Positions 1 through 10,849 of a stretch of 64,000 nt of DNA are shown one piece after another; the stretch's first letter is position 1, and the number at the start of each line of letters is the position of its first letter. A program made the position numbers and the translations under genes. The DNA lies in NCBI GenBank assembly GCA_028023455.1, contig JAQFVV010012420.1:3102001-3166000 (forward strand), written 5' to 3'. Origin of the DNA: Epiperipatus broadwayi. Its lineage: Eukaryota; Onychophora; Udeonychophora; Euonychophora; Peripatidae. Under the pieces are notes generated by a model, which was given only the letters and a program-made list of their open reading frames with translations, did not search any database and was not told where the DNA came from.

Positions 1-801
1 TTCAACTAATCTTCACAACCAGTGTCCTAATATTAAGCTAATAAACATGACTTCAATTATCAATGGAGGAAAAGTATCTTAAGTGCTATAATATTATAGT
101 CTTGCATAGGATAACTAAACAACTAACAAATAGACATTTTATTAAATCTGTTTTCAAGTCTGTATCATGCATGTTTAAACACTGACTTTACCCCCACAAA
201 AGTTACTTAATAATAGTTTGTTAAGCTAATTCAATAGCTAAGAAAATACCAACTGGAACTGAGAATTATTTACCCACAGGAGTTAACAACCTTCAAAGTT
301 CAAATTTTGATAGTGCCCACTACAAATATATTTTCATAGTCTTTCAGCTTGTTAAGTGAAGGTATTTCTTGCTAATTCTATAGTTAAGAAACTAAACCAC
401 CTAATCCAAATAATTGAGAAATATTTAGTAACTAGTTTAATTTAACTATAATCAATTATCTCGTCACTTAGTAGGTCATGCAACAATCAAGAAATAGAAG
501 TAACTTAGTTGAATTTTAATCTGGAGAATCATTAACTCTGAGTCTATCCCTTTATTACTGCACCAAACCAAAAAAGACATTAACTAAAATTAATAGACTT
601 TAAACCTATTTCAGCAAGCATTTGTTTTCAAGTCACATATATTTAAATTAATTAAACACCACACAAATATGTAATGTATTAATATTCTTTACTTATGCCC
701 TCTATTGAAATTTATAAAAATTAATTTTTTTATACAGTAATGTTTGATAAAAAAAAATAAGGACATGTGTTTCTTCCAGTCCAATATACTGCTGTTGATT
801 A
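1..801. other. AT-rich stretch, nothing recognised
   Basis: No coding potential, RNA gene or clear repeat is visible. Stops are frequent in all frames. Confidence 0.6.
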
Positions 802-1306
802 TTACATATTTAGATATTGTTTGATCATGCGAGATTATTTGGAAAAAGTTTGTGTTATTTCTGCATGAATTTTAGTGAAATAAGTGTCATTGAAATAAGA
901 CTGCTAAATTGTAAGATTTAAGCTTTAACATCAGATAGATCACATTAGTTGTATTTAAATAAGAAATGAAGTTATTCTGTTTTTATAAGATTGTTCTTTT
1001 AACATGGAAATTGAACAAGAGCAATTGATCTCAAAACACATATAACCTGTACTTATTGGTTTGATTTTTTTTTTTTGCATGATAAATTATATAAAAAAAA
1101 CAAAAAACAGATTTGAACATTTCATAATCTGTTTTCAGATTTGAACAAATGTCACTGTTTATTTTTACATATTGTTTTGATCATGCAAGATTCTTTAGAA
1201 AAAAATAGTATTATTTAGCTCTTCTTGTGCATATATGCACATTTGGTAAAATAAGCAATATTGCAATAATACTGCTTAATTAAAAGATGCAAGCTTTAAC
1301 ATCAAA
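802..1306. repeat. Diverged direct duplication, period about 365 bp
   Basis: Two copies (802-935 and 1165-1306) share the order of several blocks: TTACATAT, TGATCATGC, GAAATAAG/TAAAATAAG, ACTGCTTAAT-like and AGCTTTAACATCA. They differ by many substitutions and small indels, so the duplication is old. No ORF spans it. Function unknown. Confidence 0.6.
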
Positions 1307-2445
1307 TGATATTTTATAAAAAATGAAAGTGCTACATTATGTAAAATTGGTCCTCTCATAGTTGAACATAAATGGTTAAGAATAAAACATGTACTCTAAA
1401 AATATGCACTGAATTCAAATTGCTAACAGAGTCCATAGACATAAAGGTTAAGTACAAATAACCAATAAGCAGTCATGAATATCTTCTGGTAGCTTACAGA
1501 TTAAGGCTCATTACTATGTTGAAATACTGCTTTAGATATAAAGTTTTGCTCAGCATCTATTTAATTGTATTGCCTTACTATCAGAATCATAATAGTTTTA
1601 TACTACTTGTGATCTTTCTGCAATAACTGTGATAATAAGATTGTTGTTTTTCAATCATATTTTCAGTCTTCAATTATATGTAGAGAAATTCTGAATCAAT
1701 GATTAGAATCAAATATTTTTAGGAGGTGCAAGAATGCATGATTATATAACATAAGCAATTGACATTGTAAAAAAAGTAAGTGTGAGTGATTTACCAGACT
1801 TTGAGTCATTAATTATGGTACAGCAGAAGGTAATATAATTAAAAATCAATCATTGTGTGAATGGATTGGGAAATCTTATTGAGAAATTTGTCATATCCTT
1901 ATAGATATAAAAACCTTACAAAAAATGCATTGAGTTTCTATTATTCAATATGTAACATTTAATATGCCATTAAAATTTCTATTTCTGTGTAAAGTCTATT
2001 TTAAAATGAACAAGAAACACAAAATTAATAAGCTATACCATCAGCTTTCTATACACTTGACTTCCACTATCATCTAATAGTTCATCCAGTCTGTTTGGGT
2101 ACATTACTGGACAATATAGAGTTAGAACCCATCTTAACTGCTATAATCTTAATAAATTTAACTATTTCTGTAACAAAAGTCTCCATTTATAAGATCTTTG
2201 ATTAATTTTGTCACTAATGTCTTTGCTTTTGAGCATCATTAAAATTTTCATAGCCACCCAACCTTATTTTTTTCCATTAGCAATATCTCATTTGATTCAA
2301 TTATTGATCCAACACATATTAAATTTTAGGAGAACCATTCACTAATGCCTATATATTTAATATTTCCTCACTAAATGATTGTATTTCAATGTTCTTTTTT
2401 TCAATTTCACACATACCACAATAGTATGTAGTGAAGAGATAGATA
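1307..2445. other. AT-rich stretch, nothing recognised
   Basis: No supported gene or repeat boundary. Short ORFs only. Confidence 0.55.
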
Positions 2446-2890
2446 CAGCAGATACAGAATTTGTAATGCTTCACAAACCTGTGGTGTAAGGGGGGGGGGG
2501 TTGTGAGGGGGGGGGTGGAGCTGCCACTTTCCTTTTCATATAAAAAAATTTTATTAATTCTTCCTTTTTTCCCTGTTGTCATGTTCGACTTGTTCTTCCC
2601 CCACCCCCCCGTGTTCTTCTTGGTTTGGATTAGTTTGTAAACATATCTCATGTTTGTTGTTTTTTGTTCTGGTGGATTTTAAATCCAACCAATCCATTCA
2701 TACATCCTCCTTTCCCTCTTTTTTTTCTCCACTATTTCATCCTTCTCAAAAAAATTATATAGAAAAAAAAAAAAAAAAAAATAATCCCCTACCCCTACCT
2801 TCCGGCTTGTTTTTGTGGGGGGTGTGGGGGGGGGTAAAAAAATTGCCCCCCCCCCAGCAGATACAGAATTTGTAATGCTTCACAAACCTG
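2446..2890. mobile_element. 373-bp G/C-homopolymer insertion flanked by a 36-bp direct repeat
   Basis: A perfect 36-bp direct repeat (2446-2481 and 2855-2890) brackets 373 bp that differ sharply from their surroundings. The left edge has runs of ten and nine G. The interior has C runs, T-rich pyrimidine tracts and a 20-nt A run. The right edge has G runs followed by ten C. No terminal inverted repeat longer than the G/C runs is obvious, and the interior has no credible ORF. The direct repeat looks like a target-site duplication or a recombination/assembly duplication. The element class is not recognised. An assembly error around homopolymers is a serious alternative. Confidence 0.55.
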
Positions 2891-3383
2891 CTAATGATAT
2901 TAATGATATAGGTTTTTTTAAATAATATTACTAATTTTAATAGCTATAGTAATAAAAATATGTATTAAAAAAACAGCACACTAAAAATATATTTTTCATA
3001 GATTTTGACAAAATATTTCATGTCATATTTTCTGAGAAAATAAATTTTAAATAATAATATAAATAAAGAGTAAAAAAATAAAAAAAAAAGAATATGAAGT
3101 TCAGATTTAATATTTCCAAAATATTTCTTTAATTCTTTTTTAAATAATTCAAAAGTCTGAAAATTCAACAAAGAAGATGGCAAAACATTAATAATGTAGG
3201 AATGTCAACACATCTTAATTATTATACCCCATTTATTCTTAAATTTGAAAATAGAAAAATATTCTTTTCTTAAAAAAATTATGTAAGGGATTTCTTATAG
3301 GACATAACTGATTAGTAATTAGATTAATATTTTTAAATAATAATAGATTGCAAAAGAGTATTGACGATAAGGAAAAAAATAAA
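2891..3383. other. AT-rich stretch, nothing recognised
   Basis: Poly-A and T-rich low-complexity DNA. No gene supported. Confidence 0.55.
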
Positions 3384-3512
3384 ACATTCAAATGGCTTTA
3401 TTTCTGGAGGGTTCATAAGAAGTTCAAATACTAGAAGTGTCAGTATGGGAATCGATCCGAGAACACTACATGACAGAGTCTGACACTATGCCATTGTGTT
3501 AATCCGCAAAGG
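3384..3512 (-). mobile_element. tRNA-derived SINE, decayed copy
   Basis: Read on the minus strand, the head has a tRNA-like layout: an A-box-like TTAACACAATGGCATAG, then GTGTCAGACTCTG, then a B-box-like GGATCGATTCC. It is followed by a short body containing AACTTCTTATGAA and AATAAAGCCATTTGAAT. A second copy at 54436-54563 shares both head and body, which supports a SINE rather than a lone tRNA pseudogene. The cloverleaf is imperfect, so it is not a functional tRNA. Confidence 0.6.
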
Positions 3513-4159
3513 GGCAAGATACATTTGCAAGTCGTATATAATTACTATTTTATTTCAAATATCAGTTTAATAATTTTTTAAAATATTTTTAGATGATTTA
3601 AATTTGAATCACTTGAAAATCCATACAAAGCAACTGCATAAATACAAAATAGAAATGCTTAAATCATTGCTAGAGTTCGTTGATTAGTGAGAGTACAAAA
3701 TTCTGCTATCAGTAATTATGCTAAGAAATTTTTTTCACTTCCTTCCCGTCTGTATGCAATCATGATTATACTAAGAACATTACAAATTGGCATACTTGTA
3801 AGAATGAGTGAAAATATTAATTTTCTTTCTATTTAGATAAGTTGAAATTATGAGCATATATTTAGTTTTGACCTTATTAATAATAATTATTTATGTAACA
3901 CCATTTAACAATTTTATTATAATTAGTTTAAAAATTATTGAATGCTATTATTTGATAGAAGTTAATACTAATTAATAGAGTACTATTAGCATACTAGTAA
4001 ATTAAATTTTCATTGCAGATTTCAACAATATCAATTAATATTAAAAATAAAAAAGGACTCAATATTGTATCTTGAGAAAATCCATATTTGACATTATATC
4101 TATAATAACATTTTTTTAAATATAAACCTATTCTTTAAAAAGTTATTTAGTAAATTCAT
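3513..4159. other. AT-rich stretch, nothing recognised
   Basis: No supported feature. Confidence 0.55.
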
Positions 4160-4725
4160 TGGAGATGGGAAACCATCATCATCTCTATTAAATACTTAAA
4201 TTAAATATAAAATAAATATAGAATATAAGGATAAATGAGATGAATAAGAGCTGAGAGTCAGCCTGAACAAAACTATAAGTAATCCCCAACATGACAGATA
4301 ATAATTAAAGCAAAACTAATCAGTAATAAACAAATAACAGTCAAAATCATCACAAAATCAACAATCAAACCTGTGATGGATTTTAAAAAGGTATATTATA
4401 AACAGGCTACTTCTGTAGTCACTACCAAGCTTGGGGCAGAATATAATAATTATTTGGATTTATATACTTAAGTGCAAATCTGTCACTTATAATAATAGAA
4501 ACATTATGTTGGGATACAGAAATATGCTGAGCATCATCAATGCTCTGGCCATCAATAACTTAATTTCTAATAAAAAGAGTCAAAATGCAGTGAATGAACT
4601 TTATAGGTGATTTTTCCTTGCCCCATAACAAGTTATCATCTGGATATCCAAACACCAACATAAACTCCTATTTCCATAGAACTAACCATTATGCCCCAAA
4701 CTAGCTCAGGTTGCAAAAACACTAT
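4160..4725 (+). repeat. Dispersed repeat R1, copy 1
   Basis: Shares ordered blocks with 62270-62900 in the same orientation: GGAAACCATCATCATC, a CAACAGTCAAT/CAACAATCAAA block, ATACTTAAGTGC, an ATCATCTGGATGTCC-like block and AACCATTATGC. A third, partial copy lies inverted at 47940-48330. No ORF and no clear tail, so it is probably a non-autonomous element or an old fragment of one. Confidence 0.5.
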
Positions 4726-6864
4726 GAACTGTAACTGTAAAGAAGAAATAATTAAATATAACATTCTTTTATTTTAAAATAATTTTACTGGGATAATTTA
4801 AAAATCCCTAAAACACCAAGCTATATAAAATCAAGTCACACACACTCCCAATTCATGTAACAGATAGCTGGAAGAATAACACATTAACACTAAAATATAT
4901 TTCAAACAATTATTTAATAAATTAACTGATTAATAATTAAAAAATGACAAGATATGAAAATATAAATTTATATATTCTGATTAAAAATATAGTTTTATAT
5001 TAAAAATAAAACCATTTGATTTTCAGTCATTAATTTAATTAACCTTTTGTATCTTTAAATTATTTTATTTGCAATAAGTAAAGTTTAAAAAAAAGATTTT
5101 TAAATCACAGATAAGGAGTTAAATTAGCTTAATCCTGTGTATAATTTTGAGGTGGGAGGGGGGATAAATAAATCAAATAAAATAAACATGTTAAATTTAT
5201 GCAAAAATTACATTAAAAAGAAACTATAATTTTGAAAGGAAAAAAAATCACATGAATATAAAACATGTTTCAACTGAAACAAGATACTAATAAAACTACT
5301 AGTTATTATCAATTGTTAATTAATTTTAATACTTTATAAATGTAGATATAATGTGCACATTAAATAAAATACCTTTTTGCCATGGTTTTACTTTTTTTGA
5401 GAGTCTTTTGTTGCATTTATAATTTGTAGCTTTCTCATATAGGATTTCTTCTTGGAGGTTTTTCACTTCTAATTTAATGCAAAACAATTATTTTTATTTG
5501 GCCATAGAAGATTTCAGACTAACACACACAACCAGGATTTATACATTTTTCTTTCCAGAAAATTTTTCAGGTCAGAGTAATATATAAAAACACTCATGTT
5601 CTTGGCTGGAGATGAGGTTTGGGCTTTAGATTACTTCAGGGCATTTTTCTTTCCCTTTACATTTTATTCCAGTGAAGCAGATTATATGGAGGTAAATGGT
5701 TGTCTTCATTTTAATTTTTTTTTTAAATTAAATTTATAGTGTGCTTTACACAGCTAATTAAAACTCCTACTATTCTTTTCAAAAGCTTGGTTAAGACTTC
5801 TACTATTCTCTGCAATAGCTTGGTTAAGACTTCTGTTTCCTTCTTCTTTAGCAGTTGGCTTGGAACTGACTGTCCTCTTCAATGGCTGGATCAGAAACTG
5901 ACTGCCTTTTACCAGACACCTGTCTTTTGATTGATCCACATCCTAATTTTGGAACAAACCTGGATCTGAGAAATCACAATCCTGCTTCCCTACATAACCA
6001 AACTAAACACTTACCAATTAGATTTATTTTTTACACAAAACATTGTTTAGATATTTTCCTCATTTTCTTATTAAAAAAATTCCAATCATAATTTTGAAAT
6101 TCCTCTTTAATTAGTCCCCCCCCAAAAGTAAAACAAGAGAATCTGACTAATTGCACTGATCTGATAAACACTGACTATTGTATTGAAAAGAGATAAAAAG
6201 AAAAGAAAAAAAAACAACTCTAATTATTTAAAGCAAAATTTAACAAAAAATGTTAAAAAATTTCTTTTTTAAAAAACTTTATGAATTTATTTATTTTAAA
6301 AGTTAGGATTAAAATTTACCAAAAAGAAAATTTTCTTTTTTAATACATTTTCAAAGTTAAAATTAAAGCTAGTAAATAGATAAAATTATTGAAGAGACAA
6401 ACAAAAGAAATTATTTATCTGATTTTATATTTTTCTCTCTATTTTTTAAACATTTTCAAATATTCACATCCATGTTTAAAATAATATTTAAAAATTCTCA
6501 TATTATTATGTGATAAAGAAAGTGTAAATAAATACTGATTATTAATATTAAAAAACATAAAAAATCAAATATTATTTCCCTATTAACTAAATTTAAATTT
6601 AAGAAGCTTGTAATATTGACATGGCCAGAGTTGGCCACTGTCCACAATATTACACTAAAGAATCATTAAGTAATCTATAATCAATAGTATGAAGTATCTT
6701 TTGAAAGCACATAAAATGACATACACAATTTTTTAATCATTTAAGATATGATTAAGTCTATAAAGAAAATTTTAAAGCATATCAGTATTTTTTCTTCTAA
6801 AAATCTATACTGTTATCTAAGTTAATATATATATAAAACTAAAAAAAATTAATCATATTGTATA
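4726..6864. other. AT-rich stretch with a short tandem repeat at 5741-5835
   Basis: At 5741-5835 a 31-33 bp unit containing AGCTTGGTTAAGACTTCT is repeated about 2.7 times. The short ORFs over it are a by-product of the repeat. A hairpin with TGGCCA arms lies near 6620-6650. Nothing else is recognised. Confidence 0.5.
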
Positions 6865-7047
6865 TTATTTTTCAATTATTTTAGATACAAAAAAATCTAC
6901 AGGTCTGTAATTACTAACATCATGTTTCAATCCAGTTTTATAAATAAGTATGACAATAGCTATAGAAAATTTGTTTAAAAAGACTAAAATATCAGTAAAA
7001 TTATTAAAGATGTTTAGTAACTCTCTCATTCTAATACTATTTTCCAC
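6865..7047 (-). pseudogene. Short reverse-transcriptase remnant of a non-LTR element
   Basis: A 60-residue minus-strand ORF contains the series AIVILIYKTG, DVSNYRP and SKIIEK. In non-LTR reverse transcriptases this region (W..A.V.PIYKKGD...YRPISLL...KIIEK) lies just before the catalytic palm motifs. The flanks have no readable continuation: motif A (F.D..KAFD) and motif C (ADD) are absent. It differs from the RTE-like LINE in this window (IFKKGDKEDIRNYRPISLL), so it is probably a different, old LINE family. It is too short to assign. Confidence 0.45.
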
Positions 7048-9320
7048 TATGAAGAAATAAAAGCTGATTTCATAAATTTAATAGGAATGCTTTTCATTTG
7101 ACAACTAATTTGGAGTAAGAAATGCACATTTTTTCCTGACTATTCTAAAAATTAAGGGTCATAGTTGCAATTTTATGGACAACATTTTTAAATTCAATCA
7201 TCTTCTTCAAATCATATAATTAATATTTTTGCTGAATTTTCCATTACATAATCAAACTGTATTACAAAAGATCATATATTTCTTCTTAACCAAACATATG
7301 TATTAATCCAACAGTTGCAATTTAAATAAGTGTCAAATTATTCTTTAAAAAATTAAACTATAATTCATTTCTTCAAAAATTTCAAAGGTTTTCCTATATC
7401 TACTATAAAAATGCCATTTCATCTGATTGCTAAATCAAAGATCAAAGACATAGTTCACCCACATGATCATTGTCTTTAATGATAAATTTCCCCTGGTTTG
7501 TGCATAAAACTTATTTTATTAGATATTCTGATTTTTTATTGTGCACTTCATTCACACATGCTAATTGTCATGAGTTTTCAATAATCAATTTTTTTTATAA
7601 ACTTTGATCACAAACCATTCAGCCTTTTCTGTGTCATTTCTCAGAACATGCATCACTTTTCTTGCAAATTATTTCAGTTCTCTTCACAAGTATACAATAA
7701 AATAATTTTTCCTAGCTATTACATTTTAATTATATATGATGTTTTGATCATATATCCACTCATTATTTATTTAATGCTAGCATGACTTTTCTTCAAATCT
7801 ATTTTAAACAATATCTGTATTTTTTTTACTTTCGCAATTGCTAATATATATCTGTAACAAGTCTTGATTTGACATATACTCTAGTAAAGCTTAGAACATT
7901 TTTCTCTAATATTTTCAAACTTGCCAAATATCTATTAATTATAGAAGTATCCTAATCAGAGAAAATCATTGACGATAAGAGTTCTTTTCCAAGTGAACGT
8001 TTAATGCGTACATCATTATTAAGAACAATGTCCATCAGAAATGTTATATCTAAATTAAACACAAATTCGATTAATAATACTGCCTTTTAATTTTTCACAC
8101 CTTGGTTATTTCAGTTTTTCTCACTAACGTCAATTATTCTTTATAAAATATTGGTAATGATATGAAGATTTTAAATACTTTTAAAAACTGCTGAAGTTGA
8201 GAGTTCAGCACAGAAGAGTCAGTTTGTTCATAAGTTTTATCACACTAGCTTTATAACTAAAAATGTAATAGCAGAGAAAATTAATCACCTCATGATTTCT
8301 TCTAATTGAATCCCAATCTTCTTTACACATTTTAAATTATACTATATAACTATTGCTACAGCTATGATTTACTCATTATATTCAGAGCTTATCATCAATG
8401 TTTTACATAATTTTAGCTTGAAAAAATGAGTTTCACAACTTTCATTTAATAATTTAAGACTGATAATGCTTGAAGATGTAAATCAAAAATATTTTCTAAT
8501 ACCATTCTCAGAAGACTCAACTATTTGACAATTTTAAATCTGTCATTGTGCTATCACACTTTAATGTCTGATAATACTAATCTTTAAATCAACAAATTTT
8601 ATTCTTACAATTTATAATCTTATATTAAGCAGATCCATCATCTTAAAACATAAATTTTCTTTCCATTATCATTTGAATGATTCCTTTTAATTTCATTCCC
8701 TTGTTTTTATAATTCAATTAATCCTTTTAAAAATATTTAAGTAAATATTTAAATATCTTAATATTTTAGATTATTGTATCCCATAGTAAAATTATGAAAC
8801 AACACTGCCAGCCATGATGGAAGATTCATAATCTACACAAGAACATTCAAATTTAATTCAGTTATTTCTGAAATGATTCATTCTAGATTTTATTCATTAA
8901 TAAAGTTTTTTTAATCAATTATGAAGGTTATTTTCCATAATATATTAAGTAATATTGCTTTTAAAACTGTACATTTTTCAATTAACTTCCTCTATGATAT
9001 TCAGACATAACTATATTTTGGGAGGATGTTAATCTCTATGATCAACTTAATTTTATATTAAGAAAATTATTAATTCTACTTATTCTCTTTGAATATTATC
9101 ACCTGTTATAACAACATTGCTTTTGTTCAATCTATTCCATAACATTGGATCTAAAAATTTCATTTCAATTACAGATTTAAATTTTCTTTTTTTAACTTTA
9201 GAATTTTTTCAGCAGTTTGGATGAATGTTTTAGAATTTTCATTTATTATTTTTGTAACATATGTCACCAAATACTTCTAGTTAAACTTTTGTGCAATGTT
9301 TTTTTTATATGTAATCATTC
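7048..9320. other. AT-rich stretch, possible unreadable LINE remnants
   Basis: No frame can be followed. Part may belong to the element represented at 6865-7047, but I cannot show homology by eye. Confidence 0.4.
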
Positions 9321-10849
9321 ATATCAACTTCAACCATTATCAAACCAAAGCAGAATGAAGATCTCTCCCAAGTTTATTTCAGTTTTTCTATTCTCTAAAT
9401 TCTCTTCTTTATAGCAGACCAGTAAACACTTTTACTGGATTCATCTATCTTTATAATTTTTTGGAATCCAGTTTAAGACTTCAACTCTCTATTTATTATC
9501 TCAGCTTCTAGAAACATATTTAGTCCAGCTCTATTTCAATTTCTTAATTATTTTATGATCACAGTGATATTTGTTTATTCTTTTGTCCATATATTAAATG
9601 TTCAATTTTGTCTTGATACTCCTGACAGGCACTCCTCTATATTATGTTGAATGGTAAGAAATATCTATACTATTTTTCTATTATGTATTTATTCTTAAGA
9701 ACTAATAAAATTTATAAATTAAAAACATTCCTTTTCAAACATTTAGATATATACATTAAGCTATTTTGATCAAAAGCACTTTATTCAAATTTAATTCTAT
9801 GATTAATTTCATTCATTATATTACCACTTAGATTAATAATCTGACCAAAATATTTGTAATTGTTAACTTCTTCCAATTCATAATTATCAATTTTTTTCCT
9901 GAGAAAATCTGTTGAAAATTACCTTAATGTTTTTAGTGTCTATCTTTAATCCATTTTTTTTTTACTGTCATCTAATTATTATTTTATCATTTTCGAAGCC
10001 TTATATGTAAAAACAATCAAATCTTCTGCAAATCTAGATGACATAAATAATCTCCATTTACTTTTAATTGATTATTTTCCCATTTTAATCTAAATAATTC
10101 TTCTTGTATAACTATTATAAAAAGTTTTGAAGATATGGAATCATCCTATCATACAACCATCTCAATGTTAACCTTTTTAGTATTAGCATATAATATGATC
10201 ATAGTTGTTGCAATTTGATAAATATTCTTTACAATATGACAATGTTTTGGATCTATATCTTGATGATTTAATGCTAATTGCTGTAGAAATCCTTATGGAA
10301 TCAAATGCCTTTTCATAATCTACAATTTCAAGACATATAGCAAATCATATTTATTGGTGTGTTTTATAATTTTTCTCAATATTTAAATGTTATCCACTAT
10401 TAAAACTACTTTTAAATCCATTTGTTCTTATGGTTAGTTAAAATCCAGTTCACTGCAGCCAAATTGTAATTATTTTAATAAAGATTTTGTATAGAACTGA
10501 TAAAAACTGACAGGTCTGTAAGTTCTAATATCTTATTTATTACTTTTCTTAAATATCAATATTATCACTGTAATCTTTCAATCATCTGGTACATTTTTAT
10601 AATTTAGATATTTAATTTATAACTTGCCAACAATTTTTCACTTACTTTTTTTATGATATCAATTATAATTTCATCATTTTTGGAACATTGCACTTCTTCT
10701 AGACTTAATTGTACACCTCTGTTCATCATTTGAATTGCAGGGCAATTCATAAGATGCAATAATTGCAGGAGATATTCTGATATCTTATTCGTTCTCACTA
10801 TATAAATTTTTATAGAACTCCTACATACATTTTATGATCTTATTTTTCT
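9321..10849 (-). mobile_element. Decayed RTE-like LINE, 3' half (copy L2)
   Basis: The + strand parallels the reverse complement of the LINE at 21301-24308 block by block. It starts with CAACCATTATCAA and the GATGAAG(G/A)TCTCTCC block near the 3' end, then the GAATCCAGTTTAA block, and then regions matching the thumb, palm and fingers of its reverse transcriptase. Every frame is broken by indels. The minus-strand ORF at 10604-10798 (IIDIIKK, VQCSKND, EEVQ) matches the fingers region of L1. The copy is interrupted at 10850 by a 2.1-kb insertion and resumes at 12960. Confidence 0.75.

Noticed and set aside
2349-2875. Overlapping ORFs of about 100 codons on both strands
   Set aside because: They run through G/C homopolymers and pyrimidine tracts of the odd insert; composition is low complexity and no domain is recognisable.
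3384-3512. Functional tRNA gene
   Set aside because: The cloverleaf is broken and a second copy shares a non-tRNA body, so a SINE is the better call.
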